This document shows, piece after piece, positions 1 to 9,300 of a stretch of DNA of 37,931 nt. The notes below the pieces were generated by a model. That model was not told the DNA's origin, did no database searches, and worked only from the letters and a program-made list of their open reading frames with translations. Each line of letters starts with the position of its first letter. Position 1 is the first letter of the stretch. Both the position numbers and the translations under genes were made by a program. The DNA lies in the NCBI GenBank assembly GCA_009924455.1, contig RFRO01000004.1:1-37931 (forward strand). Direction: 5' to 3'. This stretch comes from Betaproteobacteria bacterium. Its GTDB lineage: Bacteria; Pseudomonadota; Gammaproteobacteria; Burkholderiales; Burkholderiaceae_C.

Positions 1-2077
1 TCATGCTCACGCTGGTGCTGGGGCTGCACAAATCAAAGCCGCCGTACAAGACCTTCATGTCATCCAGCGTGGCAATGCTGACGCCCGAGTTGCCAACCTT
101 GCCGTAGATGTCGGGCCGCGGATCGGGGTCGTTGCCGTACAGCGTGACCGAATCAAACGCGGTGGACAGGCGCTTGGCCGGCATGCCGTCACTGAGCAGC
201 TTAAAACGGGTGTTGGTGCGGAACGCATCACCCTCGCCGGCAAACATACGCGTAGGGTCTTCGTTCTCGCGTTTGAAAGCAAACGTGCCGGCGGTGTAGG
301 GGTAGTTGCCGGGCAGGTTGTCGAGCATCAGCCATTGCAGGATGTCGCCCTGGTCGTGGTAATTGGGCAGGCTGACTTTGCGGATTGCGGTGCCACTCAA
401 CGATGTGGTGGTCAGTGCCGTGCGGATTTCCTTGTCGCGCACGGTGACCACGTATTCCGTGCCGCTATAGGCCTGGCGCAAGGCGGGCCAGCCGGCCAGC
501 AGTTGGCGTGCAGCGCCGTCTTGTTGTTGTTCGCGCTGGGCGGCCAGATCACGGGCGGCTTCGGCGGCGCGGGCTTTGCCGGGTTTACCCACTTCCAGCA
601 TGTCGGCGGCTGCGCGCAGTTGCTGAATCTCCCGCGCCAATTGCCCCTGCGCACGGGCGCGGGCTTTGTAGCCCCGCACGGTATCGCTGATTTCAGCCAG
701 GTAGCGGGTGCGCGCGGCGGGCACCACCGGCATCTGGTTGCTGCTGTGGCGCACCGCGACCGGTGGCAAACGCCCGGCTTGCAAGGGCACGCCAAGTTCG
801 CCCAGCCGCTCTTTGAGCGCCTGGTACAGAGCAGTCACGCCGTCGTCGTTGAAGCGTGCAGCCATGGTGCCGAACACCGGCATCTGTTCGGTCGGCACGC
901 TCCAGGCTTCGCGGTTGCGCTGGACCTGCTTGGCCACGTCACGCAGCGCGTCTGCCGCGCCTTTGCGGTCGAATTTGTTGATGGCCACAAAGGCGGCAAA
1001 GTCCAGCATATCGATTTTTTCTAACTGGCTGGCCGCGCCGAACTCCGGCGTCATCACGTACATCGGAATGTCCACATGCGGGACGATGGCCGCGTCGCCC
1101 TGGCCAATGCCCGAGGTCTCGACGATCACCAGATCAAAGCCCGCCACCTTGCACGCGGCGATGACGTCCGGCAGCGCCGCGCTGATTTCCGAACCGAACT
1201 CGCGCGTGGCCAAGCTGCGCATGTAGACCCGCTGCGCGCCCGCGCCGCTGGCCCAGGGGCCGATCGCATTCATGCGGATGCGGTCGCCCAGTAAAGCGCC
1301 GCCGCTTTTGCGCCGCGACGGGTCTATGGAAATCAGCGCCACCCGCAAAGCGTCGCCCTGGTCGAGTCGGATGCGGCGGATCAGCTCGTCCGTCAGCGAC
1401 GACTTGCCCGCGCCGCCGGTTCCGGTCACACCCAGCACCGGCACCTTGACCGCTGCAGCACCTTCGCGCAGCGCCTTCAGCATGCTGGCGTCCACCGCGC
1501 CGCTTTCACCTGCGCCCTGGCGGTTTTCCAGCGCCGTGATCAATTGCGCCAGCGCGCGCCAGGCGGCTTCGCTGTGGCCACGGATCGCGTCCAGGCTGCG
1601 CGGCGCGTGGCCACTGATGTCGCGGTCGCAGCGCATCACCATCTCGCCAATCATCCCGGCCAGGCCCATGCGCTGTCCGTCTTCAGGGCTGAAGATGCGG
1701 CTCACGCCGTAGGCCTGCAGCTCGGCAATTTCGGCGGGCACGATCACGCCGCCGCCGCCGCCAAAGACCTGGATCTGCTCGCCGCCGCGCGCGCGCAGCA
1801 AATCCATCATGTACTTGAAATACTCCACATGCCCGCCTTGGTAGGAGCTCAGCGCGATGCCCTGCGCGTCTTCCTGCAAGGCGGCACTCACCACCTCGTC
1901 CACCGACCGGTTATGGCCCAGATGGATCACTTCCGCGCCCATGCTTTGCAAGATGCGCCGCATGATGTTGATCGCTGCGTCATGCCCGTCAAACAGGCTG
2001 GCGGCAGTGACAAAACGTACTTTGTTGCGGGGACGGTAGTCGGCAAGGGCTTTGAATTCAGCGGACAAATCGGTCAT
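1..2077 (-). CDS. icmF: Fused isobutyryl-CoA mutase (B12-binding + G-protein chaperone domains), 3' end outside window
   Basis: Reverse-strand reading from ATG at 2077: MTDLSAEFKALADYRPRNKVRFVTAASLFDGHDAAINIMRRILQSMGAEVIHLGHNRSVDEVV...; B12-binding module, then a P-loop GTPase segment (GVTGTGGAGKSSLTDELIRRIR). Open to the window edge, so absent from the ORF track. Confidence 0.88.
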   Translation of the reverse strand, partial: MTDLSAEFKALADYRPRNKVRFVTAASLFDGHDAAINIMRRILQSMGAEVIHLGHNRSVDEVVSAALQEDAQGIALSSYQGGHVEYFKYMMDLLRARGGEQIQVFGGGGGVIVPAEIAELQAYGVSRIFSPEDGQRMGLAGMIGEMVMRCDRDISGHAPRSLDAIRGHSEAAWRALAQLITALENRQGAGESGAVDASMLKALREGAAAVKVPVLGVTGTGGAGKSSLTDELIRRIRLDQGDALRVALISIDPSRRKSGGALLGDRIRMNAIGPWASGAGAQRVYMRSLATREFGSEISAALPDVIAACKVAGFDLVIVETSGIGQGDAAIVPHVDIPMYVMTPEFGAASQLEKIDMLDFAAFVAINKFDRKGAADALRDVAKQVQRNREAWSVPTEQMPVFGTMAARFNDDGVTALYQALKERLGELGVPLQAGRLPPVAVRHSSNQMPVVPAARTRYLAEISDTVRGYKARARAQGQLAREIQQLRAAADMLEVGKPGKARAAEAARDLAAQREQQQDGAARQLLAGWPALRQAYSGTEYVVTVRDKEIRTALTTTSLSGTAIRKVSLPNYHDQGDILQWLMLDNLPGNYPYTAGTFAFKRENEDPTRMFAGEGDAFRTNTRFKLLSDGMPAKRLSTAFDSVTLYGNDPDPRPDIYGKVGNSGVSIATLDDMKVLYGGFDLCSPSTSVSM

Positions 2078-2159
2078 GGTCGGGCTTCAGTTAGCGGTAT
2101 TCAGGTAGGCGGAGCGCGGCGCGGGCAACGCAGGGCGCGGCGCAGTAGCTTGGCGCTGA

Positions 2160-2181
2160 TTGACGTTAACGTAAACGTCAA
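2160..2181. promoter_or_regulatory. Near-perfect palindrome TTGACGTTAACGTAAACGTCAA, candidate LiuR/MerR-type operator of icmF
   Basis: 8-bp perfect arms TTGACGTT/AACGTCAA around AACGTA; 82 bp upstream of the icmF start, in the icmF/coaX divergent intergenic region. Confidence 0.55.
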
Positions 2182-2283
2182 TCGAGCCCGCACTGTAGCG
2201 CATCCGGCCGCCAAGGCATGTACGGCTGCCGCACTGTGCACGCTGCTGGCACTGGTGATAATGCAACAAACTACCCGCACCGC

Positions 2284-3060
2284 ATGACTTTTCTCGCCCT
2301 GGACATCGGCAACACCCGCTTGAAATGGGCGCATTACGCCGCGGCCACGCCGGGCGCGACGCTGCTGGCGCAAGGCGCGGAGTTTTTACCCAACATCGAC
2401 AAACTGGCCGATGGCGCCTGGAGCCAGATCAGCGCGCCTGCGCATGTGCTGGGCTGCGTGGTCGCCGGGGACGCGGTGCGCCGCCGGGTTCGGGACCAAA
2501 TGGAGATGTGGGACGCCACGGCGCAATGGATCGTCCCCACCGAGGCCGAGGCCGGTATCCGAAACGGCTACGACCACCCCAGCCGCCTGGGCGCAGACCG
2601 CTGGGTCGCCATGATCGGGGCCTACCACCGCATGTGCACGGCCGGCCCTGCGCGTCCGCTGGTGGTGGTGATGGTCGGTACGGCGGTCACTGTGGACGCG
2701 CTCGACGCGCAAGGACATTTTTTAGGCGGCCTGATCCTCCCCGGCCACGGCATCATGCTGCGCGCATTGGAGTCCGGCACCGCCGGCCTGCACGTGCCCA
2801 CCGGCGAAGTGCGCAGCTTTCCCACCAACACCAGCGACGCGCTGACCAGCGGTGGCACCTTTGCCATCGCCGGGGCGATTGAACGCATGGCCCAGCACAC
2901 GCAAGCACGCTGCGGCGCAGAGCCGCTGTGCCTGATGACCGGTGGCGCGGCCTGGAAGATGGCACCCAGCATCACCCATCCTTTTGAGCTGGTCGACAAC
3001 CTGATTTTTGACGGCCTGCTGCGCATCGCCCGCGACAAGTACGCGCTGGCCCCTGTCTGA
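2284..3060 (+). CDS. coaX: Type III pantothenate kinase
   Basis: [19 protein letters not shown]...; [18 protein letters not shown] and [24 protein letters not shown] motifs typical of CoaX. ATG at 2284 preferred over the ORF-track start. Confidence 0.9.
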   Translation: MTFLALDIGNTRLKWAHYAAATPGATLLAQGAEFLPNIDKLADGAWSQISAPAHVLGCVVAGDAVRRRVRDQMEMWDATAQWIVPTEAEAGIRNGYDHPSRLGADRWVAMIGAYHRMCTAGPARPLVVVMVGTAVTVDALDAQGHFLGGLILPGHGIMLRALESGTAGLHVPTGEVRSFPTNTSDALTSGGTFAIAGAIERMAQHTQARCGAEPLCLMTGGAAWKMAPSITHPFELVDNLIFDGLLRIARDKYALAPV

Positions 3061-3081
3061 TTCACCCCCGAAGCCGCCGCC

Positions 3082-5151
3082 ATGACCATTGCCACGGAAT
3101 CCGCAAGCCGCGAAGTCATCGGCGCCTGCCCGCACGACTGTCCTGACACCTGCTCCATGGTCACCACCGTGCGCGACGGCGTCGCCATCAAAGTCCACGG
3201 TAACCCGGCGCACCCGCAAACCGGCGGCGCGCTGTGCGCCAAGGTGGCGCGCTACCCCGAACGCACCTACCACCCCGACCGCGTCTTGCAACCCATGCGC
3301 CGCGTCGGCCCCAAAGGCGCCGGCCAATTTGAGCCCGTGAGCTGGGACGTGGCGCTGGACGATATTGCTGCGCGATTGGGCGATCTGGCCGCACGCGGCC
3401 TGCAGCAAGCCGTGCTGCCCTACAGCTACGCCGGCACCATGGGCTATGTGCAAGGCGAGGCGATGGCGATGCGTTTTTTCAATCGCCTGGGCGCGTCACA
3501 GCTAGAGCGCACCGTGTGCTCCACGGCGGGTGGTCAGGGCCTGAGCTACACCCTGGGTGGCAAGGTCGGCATGCGGGTGGAGAATTTTGTGGATGCCCGG
3601 CTGATCCTGATCTGGGGCAGCAACTCGATTGGCAGCAACCTGCATTTTTGGTCTTATGCGCAGGAGGCCAAGCGGCGTGGTGCGCGGCTGGTGTGCATTG
3701 ACCCGCGCCGCACCGAAACCGCCGACAAATGCCACGAACATATCGCTCTGCTGCCGGGTACCGACGCCGCGCTGGCGCTGAGCCTCATGCAGCAGCTTAT
3801 TACCCACGACTGGCTGGACCACGACTACCTGCGCGAACACACCCTGGGTTGGGAAGCGCTGCGCGCACGTGCTCTGGAATGGCCGCCGGAACGCGCCGCT
3901 GCCGTGTGCGGCATTGAGGCGGCGCAAATCACCGCACTGGCACGGGCCTACGGAGAGACCGCACGCGCCGGGCAGCCGGTGGCCATCCGCCTGAACTACG
4001 GCATGCAGCGCGTGCGCGGCGCGGCCAACGCGGTGCGCGCCGTGTGCTGCCTGCCCGCGCTGGTGGGCGCTTGGCGGCACGCCGCGGGCGGGCTTTTGCT
4101 CACCAGCTCGGGCACGCACAGCAGCAACGACGCGCTGTTGGAACGCCCCGATCTGAGCCCCAACAAGCAGGAGCGGCTGATCAATATGAACACCATAGGC
4201 GACGACCTGCTGCGCCCGGCCAGCGCCGCGTTCGGTCCGCGTATCGATGCGGTGGTGGTCTACAACTGCAACCCGCTGGCGATCGCCCCGGACTCCAGCA
4301 AAGTAGCGCAGGGCTTTGCCCGCGAAGACCTCTTCACCGTGGTGTTGGAACACTTTCAAACCGATACCGCCGACTACGCCGATTACCTGCTACCCGCCAC
4401 TACGCAGTTGGAGCACTGGGACATCCACAGCAGCTACGGCCATACCGACGTGCTGCTCAACCATCCCAGCATCGCGCCGCTGGGGCAGGCCAAACCCAAT
4501 ACCGAGATCTTCCGGCTGCTCGCCGCGCGCATGGGTTTCACCGAGCCCTGCTTTGCCGATGACGACCTCAGCCTGTGCCGCCAGACCTACGGCGATACAG
4601 TGGACTTCGACGCCCTGCTGCGCGATGGCTTTGTGCACCTGCCCTGGCCGGATGCGCCGTTTGCGCAGGGCGGCTTCCCCACACCTTCGGGCAAGTGCGA
4701 ATTCAGTAGCCCACGCTTAGCCGCTGCCGGTCACGACCCGCTGCCTGATTACCTGCCCAATTACGAGCGCCCCGCACCCGGCAGCCGCTATCCGCTGGCC
4801 ATGATTTCACCGCCGGGGCGCAATGCGCTCAATTCCAGCTTTGTGAACCTGGCGTTCCTGCACGCGAAGCCCGGTCCGGTGCTCGAAATACACCCGTTAG
4901 ATGCTGCCGCGCGCGGCATCGCAGACGGCGCGTTGGTGCGCGCTTTCAATGACCGCGGAAGCTACCTGTGCCGCGCCGAGGTCAGCGCGCGGGCAAGGCC
5001 CGGCGTGGTGGTGGGGCTGGGTGTATGGTGGCGCAAGATGGGGCCGGGCGGAACGAATGTGAATGAGCTGACCAGCCAGGCCCTGACCGACTTGGGCCGC
5101 GCGCCCACGTTTTACGACTGCGCTGTGGAAGTCGAACGCGCCGAAGCCTGA
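3082..5151 (+). CDS. Molybdopterin-dependent oxidoreductase (formate dehydrogenase/DMSO reductase superfamily), [4Fe-4S] N-terminus
   Basis: CPHDCPDTCSMVTTV...GALCAKV cluster motif, NSIGSNLHFW, NCNPLAIAPD and ADYADYLLPATTQLE; 689 aa. Confidence 0.85.
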   Translation: MTIATESASREVIGACPHDCPDTCSMVTTVRDGVAIKVHGNPAHPQTGGALCAKVARYPERTYHPDRVLQPMRRVGPKGAGQFEPVSWDVALDDIAARLGDLAARGLQQAVLPYSYAGTMGYVQGEAMAMRFFNRLGASQLERTVCSTAGGQGLSYTLGGKVGMRVENFVDARLILIWGSNSIGSNLHFWSYAQEAKRRGARLVCIDPRRTETADKCHEHIALLPGTDAALALSLMQQLITHDWLDHDYLREHTLGWEALRARALEWPPERAAAVCGIEAAQITALARAYGETARAGQPVAIRLNYGMQRVRGAANAVRAVCCLPALVGAWRHAAGGLLLTSSGTHSSNDALLERPDLSPNKQERLINMNTIGDDLLRPASAAFGPRIDAVVVYNCNPLAIAPDSSKVAQGFAREDLFTVVLEHFQTDTADYADYLLPATTQLEHWDIHSSYGHTDVLLNHPSIAPLGQAKPNTEIFRLLAARMGFTEPCFADDDLSLCRQTYGDTVDFDALLRDGFVHLPWPDAPFAQGGFPTPSGKCEFSSPRLAAAGHDPLPDYLPNYERPAPGSRYPLAMISPPGRNALNSSFVNLAFLHAKPGPVLEIHPLDAAARGIADGALVRAFNDRGSYLCRAEVSARARPGVVVGLGVWWRKMGPGGTNVNELTSQALTDLGRAPTFYDCAVEVERAEA

Positions 5152-5176
5152 AGCCATCCCACGCGGGTAAAGGGCC

Positions 5177-5623
5177 TTAGAAGCGCTGCCCGAATTTCAG
5201 CACCCGGGTGGCAATCCAAGTCTCCGCCAGAAAACACACCAACGCGGCAAGAAAGCAAATCACCCCGGCCAAAAAGCCGGTGAAAGCCAGACGCAGGCCC
5301 TGGTAATCCAGCGTTTCCCCCAAGAACAGCACGATAACCGTCAGGCCAATGCCGACGGCGCACAGGGTCAGCAAAGCGATGCTGCCATTGGCCAACAGCC
5401 CCCGCGTTCGCAAATCCACCAGCTCGCGCCGGTCCGATGCGGCCTGCTCGCTGTCGCGCTCACTTTTGAGCCGCGCCTCAATAAACCGCGCCCGGTCAAT
5501 GATGCGCGCCAAGCGGTTCGACACCGCACCAATCATGCCGGCCACGGCGGTAAGCAGAAAAACCGGGGCGATGGAGAGCTGAATTCCGTGGGCGACGGTG
5601 TCGGGGTCTAGGAAGGTGGGCAT
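5177..5623 (-). CDS. DUF2721-like membrane protein
   Basis: MPTFLDPDTVAHGIQLSIAPVFLLTAVAGMIGAVSNRLARIIDRARFIEARL...; pattern recalled for the DUF2721 family, hydrophobic C-terminal half. Confidence 0.7.
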   Translation of the reverse strand: MPTFLDPDTVAHGIQLSIAPVFLLTAVAGMIGAVSNRLARIIDRARFIEARLKSERDSEQAASDRRELVDLRTRGLLANGSIALLTLCAVGIGLTVIVLFLGETLDYQGLRLAFTGFLAGVICFLAALVCFLAETWIATRVLKFGQRF

Positions 5624-5685
5624 GCGGGGGCGGACTAGGGAAGCGGGGCAGTACGGGACTAACCGGTCCGCTGAAGGGCTAAAAA

Positions 5686-5928
5686 TTAAATTCCCGGCAC
5701 ATCTGCAGTAGTCGCCTCAAGGCGTTCAGCGAGCCAAACTTTAATCACCGATTGCCTTGTAACCCCCAGTTTGCGGGCTTCACGGTCCAGTGAGTCGACC
5801 ATCCATGTGGGGAAATCGACGTTCACCCGCTTTTGCGCCTGTAACACACGCTTGGCTTTGGACATATCCAAAGAAGCCGTAATGTCGACATCGTCATCAA
5901 ATTGTTGATCGAAGTTTTTAGCTTTCAT
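5686..5928 (-). CDS. brnA: BrnA-type antitoxin (ribbon-helix-helix)
   Basis: MKAKNFDQQFDDDVDITASLDMSKAKRVLQAQKRVNVDFPTWMVDSLDREARKLGVTRQSVIKVWLAERLE; overlaps the 3' end of the brnT-like ORF by 11 bp. Confidence 0.8.
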   Translation of the reverse strand: MKAKNFDQQFDDDVDITASLDMSKAKRVLQAQKRVNVDFPTWMVDSLDREARKLGVTRQSVIKVWLAERLEATTADVPGI

Positions 5929-6181
5929 ACAGTGCCACCTCTTCAGCGCGTGCACGGCGCACGGATATCAATCGGATATTGCCCTCACGATAGGTAATGA
6001 CGGCAGACCAATGCTTGCCGCTCATTTGTCCAATCACCAGAAACCGCGGCTCATCGTCCGTTTTTGCTGGGATCTCAAGCAGCATCGGGTCATTCCAAAG
6101 ACCCTGAGCCACAACGAAGTCAATGCCGTGTTTCGTGCAATTGGACTCACTCTTTGCTGCGTCAAATTCAAAGCAAACCAT
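5918..6181 (-). CDS. brnT: BrnT-type toxin
   Basis: MVCFEFDAAKSESNCTKHGIDFVVAQGLWNDP...RFLVIGQMSGKHWSAVITYREGNIRLISVRRARAEEVALYES, the classic BrnT pattern. ATG at 6181 chosen inside the longer ORF. Confidence 0.83.
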   Translation of the reverse strand: MVCFEFDAAKSESNCTKHGIDFVVAQGLWNDPMLLEIPAKTDDEPRFLVIGQMSGKHWSAVITYREGNIRLISVRRARAEEVALYES

Positions 6182-6281
6182 GATATAGAAAATATACCTC
6201 AGCTGCCATCTAATTGGCAGCCAACCCCGACCGAGGGGCTTCCCAGATGACAACTTGCAAAGGGATTACTGACTACATATA

Positions 6282-6297
6282 CTGTATTTATATACAG
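6282..6297. promoter_or_regulatory. LexA (SOS) box CTGTATTTATATACAG
   Basis: Perfect CTGT-N8-ACAG within ACTGTATTTATATACAGT; ends 58 bp before the dnaE2 start. Confidence 0.85.
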
Positions 6298-6355
6298 TTA
6301 CTCTTTGGTATTTCACCTATTGCCGGGTACGCACCGGTTCGGCTGCCCCATCCGC

Positions 6356-9300
6356 ATGCAACGCCCGCCCCCACCCGATTACGCCGAACTGCATTGCCTG
6401 TCCGCCTTCAGCTTTCAGCGGGGCGCATCGCTGCCTGATGAGCTGGTGCAGCGCGCCCGCGCGCTGGGCTACCGGGCTCTGGCGCTAACGGACGAATGTT
6501 CGGTGGCGGGCATGGTGCGCGCGCACGGGGCGGCGCGGGAGGCGGGTTTGAAGCTGCTGCCGGGAGCAGAGTTTGGGGTGATGCCATCGGGCGGAGGGCC
6601 GGATGCGCTGTTTCGCTTCGTGGCGCTGGCGCACGATCTGCAAGGCTGGGGCAATCTGTGCGCATTCATCACCAGCGCCCGCCGCGCCGCGCCCAAAGGG
6701 CAGTACGAGCTGCGCTGGCAGCCTCAGCCACAGCCGCGGCCACAAAAAGATGGAATGGTGAACGAAGGTGGTTTTTACGCCTGGCCCACGCTGGATCACA
6801 ACGAAATCATTGTGCTGCTGCCGCCGAACTTGCCGGTGGAACAAGCCTGTGCCATCGCAACAGCTGCGCACACGCGCTACGGGACAGCGGTTTGGCTGGG
6901 GCTGACGCGTAACCTGGGCGCACAGGACGCACGCAACACCCTGCGCATGCAACAGATTGCGCAATTCACCGGCGTACCGCTGGTAGCCGTGGGCGGGGTG
7001 CACATGCACCTGCGTTCGCGCAAGCCTTTGCACGACGTCATCAGCGCGGTGCGTTTAGGCTTGCCGCTGGCGCAATGCGGACGCGGCTTGCAGCCCAACG
7101 CCGAACGGCATTTGCGCAGCCGTACGCGTCTGGCTGCCTTGTTCGATCCGGAACATCTAGCGAACACCTTGGTGGTGGCGCAGCGCTGTAATTTCTCGCT
7201 GGACAGCCTGCGCTACCACTACCCCTTGGAGGCCGTGCTACCAGGCCATACCCCGGCGCAAACCCTGCGCCAGTACACCGAGGAAGGTGCGCTGCTGCGC
7301 TACCCCGCCGGCATGCCGCAGGACGTGCGCGCGCAGGTAGAGCACGAGCTGGCGCTGATTGCCGAGCTGCATTACGAGATGTATTTTTTGACGGTGCACG
7401 ACATCGTGCGCTTTGCCCGCAGCCGCGGCATCTTGTGCCAGGGACGCGGGTCGGCAGCGAATTCAGCCGTGTGCTACTGCCTGGGTGTGACCGAGGTGGA
7501 CCCGGCGCGCACCAGCGTGTTGTTTGAGCGCTTCATCAGCCGCGAGCGCGACGAGCCGCCGGACATTGACGTGGACTTCGAACACCAGCGGCGCGAAGAA
7601 GTGATCCAGTACATCTACGCCAAATACGGCCGCGAGCGTGCGGCGATTACGGCAGTCGTGACCCGCTATCGACCACGCAGTGCGCTGCGCGATGTGGGAC
7701 GCGCACTCGGCATCCCCGAAGCCCTGATAACCGCGATGGCCAAGGAACACCCCGGCATGTACGGGCGGGCGGTGCTGGCCGAACGCTTGCAAAGTGCCCT
7801 TGAAAACGTAGCGAAAGTCACAGCTACTTCGCCTGCCGCCAGCAGGGACGGCAGCGCGCTCAGCGTAGGTAAAGGAGGAGCCCGCGCAGCGGGCGGGGGA
7901 CACGGAGCTGAGCGCGTTGCCTTCCCGGCACCACCAACGCCGCGCCGCCTGCAACAGTGGCTGGATCTGGCCACGACTTTGCAAGGCTTCCCGCGCCACC
8001 TCAGCCAGCATGTGGGCGGTTTTGTGCTCACACAGGGGCCGCTCACCCGCATCGTGCCGGTGGAGAACGCGGCCATGCCCGAGCGCAGCATCATCCAGTG
8101 GGACAAAGACGATCTGGATGCCGTGGGCCTACTGAAAGTGGACGTGCTGGCCCTGGGCATGCTCAGCGCCATCCACCGCTGTTTGGATTTGATCGGCCAG
8201 CGGCGCGGCACGCCGCTGCGGCTGCAAGACATTCCCGCCGAAGACCCGGCGACCTACGACATGATTTGCCGCGCCGACACCGTGGGCGTGTTCCAAATTG
8301 AGAGCCGGGCGCAAATGAGCATGCTGCCGCACTTGAAGCCGCGCTGTTATTACGACCTGGTGGTGCAAGTAGCCATCGTGCGGCCCGGGCCAATCCAGGG
8401 CGGCATGGTACATCCGTACTTACAAGCGCGCGCCAACCCGCAGGCCGTGCAGTACGCCAGCCCGGCGTTGGAAGAAGTGCTCAAGCGCACCCTGGGCGTG
8501 CCCATATTCCAAGAACAGGTGATGCAAATCGCCATGGCCGCGGCCAATTTCAGCGGTGGCGAAGCCGACAGCCTGCGCCGCTCTATGGCCGCTTGGAAGC
8601 GCAAGGGCGGCGTGCAGCACTTTTATGACCGCCTGGTTGGGGCGATGGTGGCCAATGGCTACACGCAGGAATTTGCCGACGGCCTGTTCAAGCAGATCGA
8701 AGGCTTTGGCGAATACGGCTTTCCGGAGAGCCACGCGGCCAGCTTTGCGCTCCTGGTCTATGTGAGTTGCTGGCTCAAACACCACGAGCCCGCCTGCTTT
8801 CTGGCTGCCATGCTCAACAGCCAGCCGCTGGGCTTCTACGCCCCGAGTCAACTGGTGCAAGACGCCCGCCGCCACGGCGTGACCGTGTTGCCGGTGGACG
8901 TGTGCCACAGCGCGTGGGACTGCACCTTAGAAAAATCGGGGTCAGATCCCAATTGTTTGGACGCTGCGCAGCCGCAACCCGCCGTTCGGCTGGGCTTGTG
9001 CATGGTCAGCGGCTTGCATGCCACGGTAGCAGCGCGCATCCACGCAGCGCGCATGCACAAACCCTTTGGCAGCACCGAAGACCTGGCGCAACGCTGCGCG
9101 CTCGACGCCGGAGACCTCAAGGCCTTGGCCGCTGCCGACGCGCTACGCAGCCTGAGCGGCCACCGCCGCCAGCAGGTCTGGGATGCATCGGCCTTGCATC
9201 CGGCGCCTGCGCTCCTGGCACACGCACCGGTGCACGAAGACGCGCTGGCTTTCCGCCCCGCGCATGAATCGGAAGAAGTGAGGTTTGACTACGCGGCCAC

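Noticed and set aside
335-2287. Several + strand ORFs across the icmF region
   Set aside because: They are antisense to the open icmF frame, which reads as a coherent B12-binding/GTPase protein; the + frames show no family motifs.
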